The notes: generated from the letters alone by a model not told the origin. Positions 23,314-33,675 are shown, counted from the stretch's first letter. The stretch: DNA of 46,767 nt from Candidatus Ghiorseimicrobium undicola (GCA_002796125.1 PCWA01000097.1:1-46767), one strand, 5' to 3'. Made by a program: numbers and translations.

Positions 23314-23999
23314 TTTCCCATAGTTTTGTTTTTCCCCGTACGGACATTACCGTAACCTTGAATCCGCAAACACTGATAATGACTTTTTTTGCCTCCGCCG
23401 CCGTGATTCTGCTCGGGTTTATGTTTTCAAGGAACCTAAAGACCGTCCCCGGAAGATGCCAGGTTTTAGGTGAGGCAATTGTAACAAGCTTTGATGAGAT
23501 GATAAGGCAAAGCCTGGGGGAAGAAGGAAGAAAATTTCTGCCGCTAATACTTACTTTATTTTTATTTGTTCTTGTTTCTAATTGGATGACTGTTATTCCT
23601 TTTTTACGCGGGCCAACAAGGGATTTAAATACTACCTTAGCCTTGGCTTTGATTGTTTTGGTTGTAGCCCATGTTTCAGCAATACAAAAAAAAGGATTCA
23701 TAAAATATCTTAAGGCTTATTTTGAGCCCTTCTGGTTTATGTTTCCTTCTAATGTTTTTTCTGAAGTAAGCAAGACCGCCTCGCATGCCTTTCGTTTGTT
23801 CGGTAATATATTTGCCGGCGGGGTCGTTATTTCCGTGGTCCCCGTTATATTATTACAGCTTTTTAAATGGTTTGGTTTTGCTTTAAGCTTAGCGGCCATG
23901 CCGCTCTTAAATGCTTTTTTCGGTATATTTATCGGAGGCGTGCAGGCGTTTGTGTTTGCGATGCTTGCCCTGGCATACATCGCAGTATTGAGGGAATAA
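23292..23999 (+). CDS. atpB: F0 subunit a
   Basis: 235 residues, membrane-integral, with about five or six helices. The essential arginine that faces the c-ring is R168 in SHAFRLFGNIFAG. FVLVSNWMTVIPFL (about 95) and GGVQAFVFAMLALAYI at the C-terminus are also typical. With the c-ring it forms the ion path. It overlaps atpI and is followed by an inverted heptamer repeat before atpE. Confidence 0.93.
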   Translation: MDSASQIVSHSFVFPRTDITVTLNPQTLIMTFFASAAVILLGFMFSRNLKTVPGRCQVLGEAIVTSFDEMIRQSLGEEGRKFLPLILTLFLFVLVSNWMTVIPFLRGPTRDLNTTLALALIVLVVAHVSAIQKKGFIKYLKAYFEPFWFMFPSNVFSEVSKTASHAFRLFGNIFAGGVVISVVPVILLQLFKWFGFALSLAAMPLLNAFFGIFIGGVQAFVFAMLALAYIAVLRE

Positions 24000-24005
24000 A
24001 AATAG

Positions 24006-24075
24006 CCTATAGTCTATAGTGTATAGCGTATAGAAAATATAATTTACGCCTGTCGCTGTAAGCTATCTGCCTATC
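24006..24075 (+). repeat. Inverted heptamer repeat between atpB and atpE
   Basis: Left arm CCTATAG, TCTATAG, TGTATAG, CGTATAG (24006-24033); right arm GCCTGTC, GCTGTAA, GCTATCT, GCCTATC (24048-24075), whose reverse complement resembles the left type. It ends just before the GGAGG of atpE. Confidence 0.8.
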
Positions 24076-24093
24076 AAAAGCGGAGGTTCTACT

Positions 24094-24411
24094 ATGGATA
24101 TAGCACATGCTCAAGAAACAGCAAAAGCTGTTGTAGAAACAGCGCAGGCCATGCCTATTGACGGCAGGGTTATTTTGAAGGCCGCCTGTTATTTAAGCGC
24201 CGGCCTTTGTATGGGGATAGGCGCGATAGGGCCGGGAGTAGGTGAAGGTTATGTCGGAGGGCGCGCTTGCGAAGGCGTTGCCCGCCAGCCGGAACTTCAA
24301 GGCCAGATTACACGCACGATGTTATTGGCTGATGCCATAGCAGAGACAACGGGTATTTATTCTTTAATTATTGCTATTCTATTATTGTTTGTTATCGCCC
24401 CGGCAATTTAA
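24094..24411 (+). CDS. atpE: F0 subunit c, with a two-carboxylate ion site
   Basis: 105 residues: an N-terminal extension of about 25 residues, then two transmembrane helices joined by the loop ARQPE. The ion-binding carboxylate is E84 in AIAETTGIYSL. In helix 1, IGPGVGEGY places a second carboxylate (E51) where Na+-type c subunits have Gln; T85, T86 and Y89 complete a Na+-type pattern. A strong GGAGG seven bases before the ATG fits the high copy number needed. It is bracketed by heptamer repeats on both sides. Confidence 0.93.
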   Translation: MDIAHAQETAKAVVETAQAMPIDGRVILKAACYLSAGLCMGIGAIGPGVGEGYVGGRACEGVARQPELQGQITRTMLLADAIAETTGIYSLIIAILLLFVIAPAI

Positions 24412-24479
24412 AAATAGTGGATAGCGAATAGCGATTAGTGTTTAGTTTTTACTGTACGCTATGCGCTATGCGCTGACCG
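24411..24479 (+). repeat. Inverted heptamer repeat between atpE and atpF
   Basis: Left arm AAAATAG, TGGATAG, CGAATAG, CGATTAG, TGTTTAG (24411-24445); TTTTTA centre; right arm CTGTACG, CTATGCG, CTATGCG, CTGACCG (24452-24479). Right units are approximate reverse complements of the left. It fills the gap between the genes. Confidence 0.85.
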
Positions 24480-24489
24480 CGAAGCTATT

Positions 24490-24963
24490 ATGTTACCCAA
24501 CGCCACTTTAATAATCGAAATAGCCAGCTTCCTGATTTTACTTTTTATAATGAAGCGCCTGCTTTATAAGCCGCTGCTTGATTTTTTGGATAAGCGCGCT
24601 AAATCAATAGAAGAATCCATAAAAAAGGCCGAAGAAGAACGTAATGCCGCCAATTTAGAGCTTGGAAAAGCCAAGAAATACCTTGATGAATCTAAGAGGG
24701 AAGCGCTTGAATTTAAACATATAGCTAAAAAAGAGGCGGATGAGTTTAAGCAGGAGCTTTTACAGGAAGCAAGATTTGAAGCCGAGCGTATACGCGAATA
24801 TGCCAAAGAAGATATCGCCAAGGAAATATATAAGGCGCGTAATGAGCTGAAGAAGGAAGCTGTAGGGCTTGCTATCGGCATATCAGAAAAGCTGCTCGCT
24901 AAAAATATCGATAAAGCCACAGCCGAAAGAATAGCCAAAGACAACGTCAGAGAAATTAAGTAG
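24490..24963 (+). CDS. atpF: F0 subunit b (peripheral stalk)
   Basis: 157 residues. One N-terminal transmembrane helix (about 6-24) is followed by LLYKPLLDFLDKRAKSIEES and a long charged right-handed coiled coil to the C-terminus, as in subunit b. Two copies hold F1 to F0 through subunit delta. No clear Shine-Dalgarno is seen, because the preceding DNA is heptamer repeat; lower translation than atpE would be expected. Confidence 0.92.
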   Translation: MLPNATLIIEIASFLILLFIMKRLLYKPLLDFLDKRAKSIEESIKKAEEERNAANLELGKAKKYLDESKREALEFKHIAKKEADEFKQELLQEARFEAERIREYAKEDIAKEIYKARNELKKEAVGLAIGISEKLLAKNIDKATAERIAKDNVREIK

Positions 24964-24988
24964 CTGCGCCGGCAAGCGTTTTATTATT

Positions 24989-25525
24989 ATGATTAACGAA
25001 GAAATTTGTACGAAATACGCAAGAGCCGTTTTGGAATTGGCTATTGAAGCCAACGCGGTAGAAAAAACACAAAAGGAACTTTTGCTTTTCTCCGGCCTTC
25101 TCAAGCATCATTCTGATATTTTGCGTTTTTTGGAGCATCCGTCTGTCTTATCGGATAACAAAAAAGATTTGCTTGATGAAATTTTTAAAACCGCCGACTG
25201 TTCCGGATTCTTTACGAATTTTATCCGCCTGCTTGTAAAAAAGCATCAGATTTCACTTATCGGATGTATTTATGATATATATGCTGATTTTGCCTTGATG
25301 CGCGAGAAAAAATTAGAAGTCAGCGTGGAGTCGGCGCATCCTTTAAGCGCGGAATTGAAGCAGCAAATAGAAGAAAAATTACTTTCTATTTATAAAAAAG
25401 CCGTACATATGCGCGTTGATATAGCCCCGGATCTAATCGCCGGATTAAAATTAAGGGTTGGAGATACGGTATATGACTTAAGCCTCAAATCCCAGCTTAA
25501 AAATATGCAGGAGCATTTAATATGA
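24989..25525 (+). CDS. atpH: F1 subunit delta
   Basis: 178 residues. [14 protein letters not shown] at the start, a helical N-terminal domain, and the C-terminal [22 protein letters not shown] are those of subunit delta (OSCP), which links the b stalk to the top of F1. The stop overlaps the atpA start in ATGA. Confidence 0.92.
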   Translation: MINEEICTKYARAVLELAIEANAVEKTQKELLLFSGLLKHHSDILRFLEHPSVLSDNKKDLLDEIFKTADCSGFFTNFIRLLVKKHQISLIGCIYDIYADFALMREKKLEVSVESAHPLSAELKQQIEEKLLSIYKKAVHMRVDIAPDLIAGLKLRVGDTVYDLSLKSQLKNMQEHLI

Positions 25526-27036
25526 GAATAGATAGTTTGCAGCTAAGTTCGGTTATAAAGAAACAAATAGAGGATTTTAAGAAGAAGATTGATGTCTCCC
25601 ATGTGGGGACAGTAGTAGGCGTAGGAGACGGTATCGCGCGTATTTACGGCCTGGAAGATGCCATGGCAAGTGAGCTTCTGGTATTTCCTAATGATGTTTA
25701 CGGGATGGTGCTTAACCTTGAGCAGGATTTAATAGGGGCGGCATTGTTCGCGGGAAATACCTTAATTAAAGAGGGTGATGAAGTAAAGCTTACGGGAGAG
25801 GTAGCGCGTGTGCCCGTAGGCGATGCGATGATCGGCCGGGTGGTAAACGGCCTGGGCCATCCGATAGACGGTAAAGGAGAAATAAAGACCGATAAGTCAC
25901 GGATTATCGATGTTTTGGCGCCCGGCGTTATAGAAAGGCAGCCGGTTAAGGAGCCACTCCAGACCGGCATAAAAGCGATAGATTCCATGATTCCCATTGG
26001 CCGCGGACAGCGGGAGTTGATAATCGGAGACAGGAAAACCGGCAAGACTGCCCTGGTTATAGATACGATATTAAATCAGAAAGGCAAAGGCGTTATTTGT
26101 ATTTATGTGGCTATAGGGCAGAAGAATTCTTCTGTAGCCTCGGTAGTAAAGACGCTAGAGGAAAAAGGAGCCATGGAATACAGTATTGTGGTGAGCGCTT
26201 CGGCTTCGGACCCGGCGCCATTGCAGTATATCGCTCCTTACGCGGGCTGCGCTATAGGCGAGGAATTCAGGGATAGCGGTAGGCACGCTTTGGTTATATA
26301 TGACGACCTTTCAAAACACGCGACCAGCTACAGACAGCTTTCACTTTTACTTAGGCGCCCGCCCGGCCGCGAGGCTTATCCGGGAGATATATTTTACGCC
26401 CACTCTCGTCTTTTAGAACGGGCCGCCAAATTAAACGAAGAATTAGGCGGGGGATCTCTTACCGCCCTGCCGATAATAGAAACGCAGGCAGGCGATATTA
26501 CGACATACATTCCCACGAATGTAATTTCTATCACAGACGGGCAGATTTATCTGGAGTCGTCTCTTTTTTATCAGGGTATCCGCCCTGCTATTAATGTGGG
26601 TTTAAGCGTCTCCCGCGTGGGAGGCCAGGCTCAGATTAAGGCAATGAAGCAGGTGGCCGGTAATTTACGCCTTAGCCTTGCCCAATATCGCGCCATGGAA
26701 GCTTTTGCCCAATTCGGTACAGAACTGGATAAAGCAACGCAGGCGCAGCTGGAGCGCGGCAGAAGGCTGGTTGAATTATTAAAGCAGGGCCAGTATGTGC
26801 CTATGGATGTTGCCGCGCAAGTCGCGGTTATGTTTTGCGGCATAGAAGGCTGCCTCGACGATGTTAATATCCCCGATATTCTGAGGTTCGAGGAAGAATT
26901 TCTGAATTTCATGAATACGAATAAGAAAGATATATTAAAGGATATTAGTGAGAAAAAAGAGCTCAATGAGAATTTACGGAAGGTTCTTAAAGGCGCGATA
27001 GGAGAATTTAAATCAAGGTTTATCGCTATGCAGTAG
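25522..27036 (+). CDS. atpA: F1 subunit alpha
   Basis: 504 residues, full length. The P-loop [10 protein letters not shown] (about 170-179), [12 protein letters not shown] (Walker B, about 257-268) and the arginine-finger region [10 protein letters not shown] (about 363) are present. It forms the non-catalytic nucleotide sites of the alpha3beta3 hexamer. Confidence 0.97.
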   Translation: MRIDSLQLSSVIKKQIEDFKKKIDVSHVGTVVGVGDGIARIYGLEDAMASELLVFPNDVYGMVLNLEQDLIGAALFAGNTLIKEGDEVKLTGEVARVPVGDAMIGRVVNGLGHPIDGKGEIKTDKSRIIDVLAPGVIERQPVKEPLQTGIKAIDSMIPIGRGQRELIIGDRKTGKTALVIDTILNQKGKGVICIYVAIGQKNSSVASVVKTLEEKGAMEYSIVVSASASDPAPLQYIAPYAGCAIGEEFRDSGRHALVIYDDLSKHATSYRQLSLLLRRPPGREAYPGDIFYAHSRLLERAAKLNEELGGGSLTALPIIETQAGDITTYIPTNVISITDGQIYLESSLFYQGIRPAINVGLSVSRVGGQAQIKAMKQVAGNLRLSLAQYRAMEAFAQFGTELDKATQAQLERGRRLVELLKQGQYVPMDVAAQVAVMFCGIEGCLDDVNIPDILRFEEEFLNFMNTNKKDILKDISEKKELNENLRKVLKGAIGEFKSRFIAMQ

Positions 27037-27051
27037 GGATGAATTTTTAAG

Positions 27052-27918
27052 ATGGCCGATATCAGAGGAATAAAACTAAGAACAGAGGGTATAAAAAAGA
27101 TATTAAAGGTGACCTCTGCCATGCAGATAGTGGCGGCTACCAAGCTCAAGCGCGCGGAAGAGAGGGCGCTTAAAAGCAGGTTTTATGTTAAGGCGCTGGG
27201 CGAAATTTTAGCTAAAATATCAATACAAGACGGCTTTTTAAAAGAAAAGGCGTTTAGTGAGAGCGCTTCAGAATCCGGCCTTTGCCTACTGGCTGTTTGC
27301 TCTGAGCGCGGCTTATGCGGAGGATTTAACGCGGGCATATTTAAGAAGGTTGAAGAACATGCGGCCGCGCCCGGACTAAAAATACTCCCTGTGGGCAAGA
27401 AGGGGTTTATTCATTTTAAAAGAAAAAAATTAAACCTCATATCCGATATTAAGCCTGAAAAAGACGAACCCCTGGATAGCTTTACGGGCAGGATCGCCTC
27501 TTTTTTATTAAAGGAGTTCTATAAAGGTTCTATCCGTAAGATAAGCATAGTATACAATATGTTCAGGCAGCATTCGTTAGGGACGGTGGTCGCTAAACAG
27601 GTTCTGCCGATAATACAGGATTTGCTATCCGGCCGCGCGGAGGAAGAAAAAAATAAAAATACTTATAAGGCATTATATTTGTACGAGCCGGACATAGAGA
27701 TTTTATCAAAACATATTTTAGAGGAATACCTGGAGTCTTTTATCAGTGGTGCTATACTTGAATCGCGCGCCTCCGAAGAAATGGCCAGAATGCTGGCCAT
27801 GAAATATGCTACCGACAACGGCAATGAGCTTTTAAGCGCCTTAACGCTGCAATATCACAAGCTAAGGCAGGCAAATATAACCCGTGAAATTATTGAAGTA
27901 GCAGGGGCAGGGATATAA
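27052..27918 (+). CDS. atpG: F1 subunit gamma
   Basis: 288 residues. The N-terminal helix IRGIKLRTEGIKKILKVTSA, the SERGLCGGFNAGIFKK motif (about 83-98) and the C-terminal helix RQANITREIIEVAGAG are those of the rotor shaft. AGGGATG-type Shine-Dalgarno bases precede the ATG. Confidence 0.95.
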   Translation: MADIRGIKLRTEGIKKILKVTSAMQIVAATKLKRAEERALKSRFYVKALGEILAKISIQDGFLKEKAFSESASESGLCLLAVCSERGLCGGFNAGIFKKVEEHAAAPGLKILPVGKKGFIHFKRKKLNLISDIKPEKDEPLDSFTGRIASFLLKEFYKGSIRKISIVYNMFRQHSLGTVVAKQVLPIIQDLLSGRAEEEKNKNTYKALYLYEPDIEILSKHILEEYLESFISGAILESRASEEMARMLAMKYATDNGNELLSALTLQYHKLRQANITREIIEVAGAGI

Positions 27919-29367
<1,449 letters not shown>

Positions 29368-29372
29368 AGAAA

Positions 29373-29648
29373 ATGGGAAGTTTTACGCTTAATATTATAA
29401 CTCCGGAAAAAGAAGTTTTAAAAGAGGCGGTTGATTTTTTGGCGGTGCCCGGCAAAGAAGGCGAACTTGGCATAACCGCCGGCCATATAAATTTTATAAC
29501 AGCGTTAACAGCCGGGGAAGTTAAAGTGAAACAGCGTGGCGGCGAGAAAACTTTTAAGATAAATTCCGGCTTTTTACATGTTGCTAAAGAAAAAGTTGTT
29601 CTTTTGGCTAAAGGGTTGGAAGAAGGTGGCGCCGAAGACGGCAATTAA
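29373..29648 (+). CDS. atpC: F1 subunit epsilon, N-terminal domain only
   Basis: 91 residues, against about 130-140 in most bacteria. TLNIITPEKEVLKE, VPGKEGELGITAGH and SGFLHVAKEKVVLLA form the complete N-terminal beta-sandwich that binds gamma and the c-ring. The protein then stops in a Gly/Glu-rich tail, so the C-terminal two-helix domain that inhibits ATP hydrolysis in many bacteria is missing. The TAA is clear and no continuation is visible in the other frames, so this is a short form rather than a frameshift. Confidence 0.92.
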   Translation: MGSFTLNIITPEKEVLKEAVDFLAVPGKEGELGITAGHINFITALTAGEVKVKQRGGEKTFKINSGFLHVAKEKVVLLAKGLEEGGAEDGN

Positions 29649-29656
29649 ATAATTTC

Positions 29657-29767
29657 GGGCGATTAGCTTCCGCCAATTCGCCGCAGGCGAATTGGCGAGA
29701 CCTCGCCGGCTTTGCCGGCGGGCAGTTTTATCCGAAGGTTAATCCGCTTAGGCGGAGGTTAGATTTT
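29657..29767 (+). repeat. Palindromic insert next to tRNA-Val, flanked by a 12-bp direct repeat
   Basis: GGGCGATTAGCT at 29657-29668 is repeated at 29768-29779, where it is the 5' end of tRNA-Val. Between lie three hairpins: CGCCAATTCGCC/GGCGAATTGGCG (29671-29697, perfect), CGCCGGC/GCCGGCG (29704-29720, perfect) and TCCGC/GCGGA (29743-29756). Confidence 0.7.
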
Positions 29768-29841
29768 GGGCGATTAGCTCAGTTGGTTAGAGCATCTGCT
29801 TTACACGCAGGGGGTCAGGGGTTCAAGTCCTCTATCGCCCA
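29768..29841 (+). tRNA. tRNA-Val (anticodon TAC)
   Basis: Acceptor GGGCGAT/ATCGCCC, D arm GCTC-AGTTGGTTA-GAGC, anticodon stem TCTGC/GCAGG (one mismatch-tolerant end pair) with loop TTTACAC giving TAC, T arm AGGGG-TTCAAGT-CCTCT. 74 bases with discriminator A; CCA is not encoded. Confidence 0.94.
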
Positions 29842-29902
29842 TTTATTTTTTGTTGTTGCAAAAATTTTGATTTTGAGATAAAATTTATATCCTGCTTTAT
29901 TT

Positions 29903-29978
29903 GGGGGCGTAGCGTAGCCTGGTTTAACGCGTCAGATTGTCGATCTGAAGATCGCGGGTTCAAATCCCGTCGCCCCCG
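29903..29978 (+). tRNA. tRNA-Asp (anticodon GTC)
   Basis: Acceptor GGGGGCG/CGCCCCC, D stem GCGT/ACGC, anticodon stem TCAGA/TCTGA with loop TTGTCGA giving GTC, T arm GCGGG-TTCAAAT-CCCGT. 76 bases with discriminator G; CCA is not encoded. It lies 61 bases after tRNA-Val. Confidence 0.95.
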
Positions 29979-30001
29979 TTTTTTGACCGAAGGTCAAAAA
30001 A
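29979..30001 (+). terminator. Symmetric hairpin after tRNA-Asp
   Basis: TTTTTTGACC, loop GAA, GGTCAAAAAA: ten perfect pairs directly after the tRNA. On either strand the stem begins with T and ends with A, so it lacks the usual trailing U tract. It could end tRNA transcription inefficiently or guide 3' processing. Confidence 0.4.
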
Positions 30002-30003
30002 CA

Positions 30004-30079
30004 GAGCAATGGAGCAATTGAACAATAGAGCAATAGAAAGAAAAATACAGGCTCCATTGCGGTCTATTGTCTATTGTTC
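30004..30079 (+). repeat. Inverted period-8/7 tandem repeat after tRNA-Asp
   Basis: Left arm GAGCAATG, GAGCAATT, GAACAATA, GAGCAATA (30004-30035); right arm CTCCATTG (30052-30059), then TCTATTG twice (30063-30076) and TTC. The right arm is the approximate reverse complement of the left. TCTATTG is the same word found four times at 670-697. Confidence 0.8.
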
Positions 30080-30275
30080 TAAAGGTTGAGGCTCCTGCGA
30101 AGCCGGAGCATGATCACCAGATTTTAGCGAGGATCCGTACGAGCCAGAGCAAGCCTCCCCGGCTTTCTATTTTTAAAATATTCCACCCTAAAGCCTTAAA
30201 CTTCTATCGTCAGCCAGCGTTATAAAAAGATGGGGATTGACAAGGGAAGAGCAGGAGCTGAGTATTGTTGAGGCC
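30080..30275. other. Non-coding stretch between the tRNAs and the SpoIIE-type gene
   Basis: I see no credible gene here. It holds a GGCTCC ... GGAGC short dyad near 30090-30109 and the 12-base palindrome TTGAGGCCTCAA (30268-30279), which covers the stop codon of the minus-strand gene. No clear terminator is present for that gene. Confidence 0.5.
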
Positions 30276-32483
30276 TCAATCCTTTTGAATGCCTACCAGG
30301 GTGATATCATCATGTTGTTCTTCTCCAGAAACAAATTCTTGTATATCCTGATAGACATTTTCTAAGGTTTTTCCTATTTGAAGATGGCTGTGTTTTTTAA
30401 AAGAGGCGGAAAGGCTATCAAGGCCGTAGGCATTTCCTTTTTTATTCCTTGCTTCGGTGGCACCGTCGGTATAAAGCAATATTTTATCTTTAGGGTTTAA
30501 TTCCAGCGTATTTTCTTCCAAATGGGGGCTTATATCCTCAAGCATACCTAAGATTAACCCGCCTGATTTTATGATTTCCGTATCGCCTCCGGAACTCCTT
30601 TTAATGATTATGTGCTCATGGCCTGCGGATGAATAAACTAATTTATTGCTGCCGGATAAATATTTTAAGAAAAGAAGTGAAATAAATTTCTGTTGGTTCA
30701 AATATTTGAATAATTGCCTGTTTAAAATACTCAGTATTTCTTTACAGGAACTATTATACAAAATCAGCGCCCCAAGCGACGACTTTAAAAACGATACTAC
30801 CAGCCCGGCATCTATGCCTTTTCCGGAAACATCGCCTATGGTAATATAAATTTGCTTAGCATTATCGGCAGAAATTTCATCCTGTGCTAAAAAATCATAG
30901 TAGTCTCCGCCGATTTCCCTCGATGGCATGTAGAGGCTGGACAAGGAAATACCCGTTGTTTTCGGCGCCTGCTGCGGGAGCAGGTTTTCCTGTATGTGCT
31001 TGGCAAGGGCGACCTCCTGGATTAAGCGCTGGCCTTCTATAATGTCATAGTGGTGGAAAGCCGTGTAGAAGGTTCCCGCTGCGTTTAAGGAGAGATTCTG
31101 GAGGGCATCTATGTCAAGGCGGGTATATTCTTGCAGATTTTCTTTTTTACCTATGGCAAGCAGGCCTATCAGCTCTTTCTGGAAGATTAGGCCGAAAATA
31201 ATTATTGTATTTGTATAGCCGAAGAAATTCTTTGCTTCATTTATGATTTGCCGGTAGGCCGGATCAAATTTCAGGAGGTTTTTTTCTACCGGCCTGTCCT
31301 CTTCAGTAAAAAAATCAATCAATCCGGAATCGATATTTATGGAGAATTCGCCGGATTGCTTGGTAAAGGCCTTATACTCTTTACCGATATATGAAGATTT
31401 TAAATAAAACTTTCCCCTTTTTTTGTCTTTTAGTAACAGGCATATATTTTGAGGATAAAGTGTTTCTTTTATGCCGGCGAGAGTTTTTTGGGAGAGCTCC
31501 TCCAGGTCTATAATTCCGCTTGTATTTTTTGCTATTGTGCCTAACATTTCAAGGTAGGCGTATTTTTTCCGCCGGAATAATTTATCAATATAAGGGCGTA
31601 TTCTATTATAGTAGGCAGTAAAAAATATCAGAAAGAGGGAAAAAAGCAGTATTTCGCTCCAGCGCGGTAGATATAGCCTTGCTTTCTCGTATGCTATTAC
31701 GCTGAAAATCCCCGCCGGGATGATCGTAGAAAATATGCTTGCCGCCCACAGAAATGTTTTATGAATCACCGTATCTATTTCCATAAAACGGTAGCGAATG
31801 ACGCTATAGGCGAAAAACCCCACAATTGGAGGAACGACCAGCCAGCCTATATGCAGAGGTATGTTTAGGGCTACGGCCCACTCAATGGTACCCCCGGAGA
31901 TGATAAAGAAAAATATGGCGAAGTTTCTGAATTGGGCTTTTAGAAATTGCTCCTGTTCTATTTTGGCCTGTTTGTAGAATTTTCTCCCCACAAGAAAGGA
32001 GACAGATAAATATTTACTCATGCCGAAAAGCAGAAAATAAGAGAAGACAGGCATTTTTTCCCATACCAGGCCCACATGAAAAAGCGTGTACGCGCCGATT
32101 TTTATGTAATCAGTAAGCCATAAAAATAGCAGTTCCGCGATGGCGGCTAAATAAAGAACATATAGCGCTAATTTGCCTTTTTTGAGGCTGGTGACGTATG
32201 CCTGATAATACGCGCATGGCATAAACGGCACAAAAGAATAGGCGATTTTGAACCAGTATGCCGCGGCATCGAGGCTATCGTAAGACAGCATGACAAAAGC
32301 GTTACCGAAGAACCATCCCCATATCGTGATGGTTAGAAAGAAAAATACGCGATGCAAGCCGGACTTTATATTTTTTAAAAGCGTGAATAAGCCCATGCCC
32401 AGCACCATAAAGCTGGCAGTCGCAGAGATAGCGGGATTATTGGAAGGAAATGTTTTTAAAAAGGGTATCAATTCTATCGACAT
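30276..32483 (-). CDS. Membrane-bound GAF / SpoIIE-type serine phosphatase (RsbU-like)
   Basis: 735 residues, the only clear minus-strand gene. About eight hydrophobic helices fill residues 1-290 (a 7TM-type sensor region). A GAF-like domain (about 315-480) and a coiled linker (GQRLIQEVALAKHIQENLLP) follow, then a PP2C/SpoIIE phosphatase domain (about 515-735) with GGDYYDF, IGDVSGKGIDAGL, LYTDGATEAR and QHDDITLV carrying the metal-binding aspartates. Such proteins dephosphorylate STAS-domain anti-sigma antagonists in partner-switching pathways; a STAS-PilZ protein lies at 43512. TATAAT-like bases occur upstream (near 32505-32525, minus strand), without a good -35. Confidence 0.88.
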   Translation of the reverse strand: MSIELIPFLKTFPSNNPAISATASFMVLGMGLFTLLKNIKSGLHRVFFFLTITIWGWFFGNAFVMLSYDSLDAAAYWFKIAYSFVPFMPCAYYQAYVTSLKKGKLALYVLYLAAIAELLFLWLTDYIKIGAYTLFHVGLVWEKMPVFSYFLLFGMSKYLSVSFLVGRKFYKQAKIEQEQFLKAQFRNFAIFFFIISGGTIEWAVALNIPLHIGWLVVPPIVGFFAYSVIRYRFMEIDTVIHKTFLWAASIFSTIIPAGIFSVIAYEKARLYLPRWSEILLFSLFLIFFTAYYNRIRPYIDKLFRRKKYAYLEMLGTIAKNTSGIIDLEELSQKTLAGIKETLYPQNICLLLKDKKRGKFYLKSSYIGKEYKAFTKQSGEFSINIDSGLIDFFTEEDRPVEKNLLKFDPAYRQIINEAKNFFGYTNTIIIFGLIFQKELIGLLAIGKKENLQEYTRLDIDALQNLSLNAAGTFYTAFHHYDIIEGQRLIQEVALAKHIQENLLPQQAPKTTGISLSSLYMPSREIGGDYYDFLAQDEISADNAKQIYITIGDVSGKGIDAGLVVSFLKSSLGALILYNSSCKEILSILNRQLFKYLNQQKFISLLFLKYLSGSNKLVYSSAGHEHIIIKRSSGGDTEIIKSGGLILGMLEDISPHLEENTLELNPKDKILLYTDGATEARNKKGNAYGLDSLSASFKKHSHLQIGKTLENVYQDIQEFVSGEEQHDDITLVGIQKD

Positions 32484-32634
32484 ATAATTGTACTTTTACG
32501 GCCGATCATTATAAGTTATTATAATCGGTTATGCGTTTAATTGGAATAGATATTTTTTTTCAGTTCGTAATATTTTGTTTTATTTTGACTCGCGCTTAAA
32601 GTATAATAATATACAGCCAGTTTTAATTTTTCCC

Positions 32635-32643
32635 TGGTATAAT
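32635..32643 (+). promoter_or_regulatory. Extended -10 promoter for the Yip1-type gene
   Basis: TGGTATAAT (32635-32643) is a perfect TGnTATAAT extended -10, which can work without a good -35. Transcription would begin near 32650, so the ATG at 32652 would be leaderless, whereas the ATG at 32697 would have a normal leader. Confidence 0.5.
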
Positions 32644-32696
32644 AGATTGCTATGGCCGTTTTTATAGCTGAGCGGCAACAAGAAAGGTTGTTTTAT

Positions 32697-33254
32697 ATGA
32701 AAAGGTTTATGCATAGAATTTTAATGGCGATTAGGTTGGATGGGGCGGTATATAAGGAAATCGCGCAGGATAAAAAAGCGCTGCCTCAGGCAATGGCGGT
32801 GATTTTGTTCACCACCCTCATTAATATAGCTGTGGGTTCCGGGTTAAAAATAAATATAGCCGAAATATTTGGTACCCTGATTATCGCGTTTCTTGGCTGG
32901 TATATCTGGACTTTTATTATTTATTTAACCGGAACGAAGCTTTTCCCCGGGCATGAAACAAGGGTGGAGTTTTCCGGATTACTGCCTGTTATAGGATTCT
33001 CTCACGCGGCAGGCATATTTATCTTGATTGGCTTATCGCCGGCATTAAAAGATGCAGCTCTTTTTATTTCCGCGGCCTGGATTTTCGCGGCCATGGTGGT
33101 AGCGGTAAAAAATGTTTTTGGATATAAGGGCATATTGCCTGCTTTGGGCATTTGCTTAATAGGGGTGCTTATCCAGGCGGTTGCACTCAAATTCATGCTT
33201 TCTTTGAAGGGCTATAAAATGGAAGACCTCATAAAGTTAAATAACCAATTATAA
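32697..33254 (+). CDS. Yip1-family integral membrane protein
   Basis: 185 residues from ATG 32697, chosen because AAGAAAGG precedes it and the predicted transcription start is near 32650; the frame extends to ATG 32652 (200 residues). [20 protein letters not shown] followed by about five transmembrane helices (near 32-50, 58-80, 95-120, 125-145, 150-175) fits the bacterial Yip1 family. The role of these proteins is not known. It begins a run of closely spaced genes that continues with the GGQ-domain rescue factor. Confidence 0.75.
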   Translation: MKRFMHRILMAIRLDGAVYKEIAQDKKALPQAMAVILFTTLINIAVGSGLKINIAEIFGTLIIAFLGWYIWTFIIYLTGTKLFPGHETRVEFSGLLPVIGFSHAAGIFILIGLSPALKDAALFISAAWIFAAMVVAVKNVFGYKGILPALGICLIGVLIQAVALKFMLSLKGYKMEDLIKLNNQL

Positions 33255-33258
33255 TGAC

Positions 33259-33675
33259 ATGCCTTTATTCGGAATATCCCCAGAAAAAGAAGCGCAGTTA
33301 ATGAAGCGCATGCGGCTTTTAGGTATTAAAGAAGAAGAATTTGATGAAAGTTTTATCCGTGCGGGCGGGCCCGGAGGGCAAAAGATTAATAAAACGTCTT
33401 CCTGCGTAGTATTGCGGCATGAGCCCACAGGGATAATGGTTAAGTGCCAGGAGGCGCGTTCCCAGAGCCTAAACCGTTTTATCGCCCGCAGAAGGCTATT
33501 AGATTTAATAGAAAAAAAACAGAAAGGTTTTGTGGAAGAAGAAAAAAAACGTATTGAAAAAATACGCAGGCAGAAACGCAGGCGAAGCAGGCGCGCTAAA
33601 GAAAAAATGCTTAAAGATAAACGCAGGCGTGCAGAGAAAAAACAAAGGCGCGCGGCAGTAACGAGAGAGGAGTAA
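33259..33675 (+). CDS. Release-factor-like GGQ protein, probable ribosome-rescue factor
   Basis: 138 residues. [20 protein letters not shown] (about 32-51) contains the GGQ motif that triggers peptidyl-tRNA hydrolysis. Codon-recognition domains of RF1/RF2 are absent. The C-terminal 45 residues are almost all Lys, Arg and Glu ([17 protein letters not shown]), like the tail with which ArfB probes the empty mRNA channel. It is closer in look to the short bacterial RF-like group (mtRF-R/C12orf65 type) than to E. coli ArfB. Substrate ribosomes are inferred. Confidence 0.85.
   Translation: MPLFGISPEKEAQLMKRMRLLGIKEEEFDESFIRAGGPGGQKINKTSSCVVLRHEPTGIMVKCQEARSQSLNRFIARRRLLDLIEKKQKGFVEEEKKRIEKIRRQKRRRSRRAKEKMLKDKRRRAEKKQRRAAVTREE

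Noticed and set aside
29373-29767. Frameshift explaining the short epsilon subunit
   Set aside because: I looked for the C-terminal helical domain after the stop in the other frames and found palindromic non-coding DNA instead.
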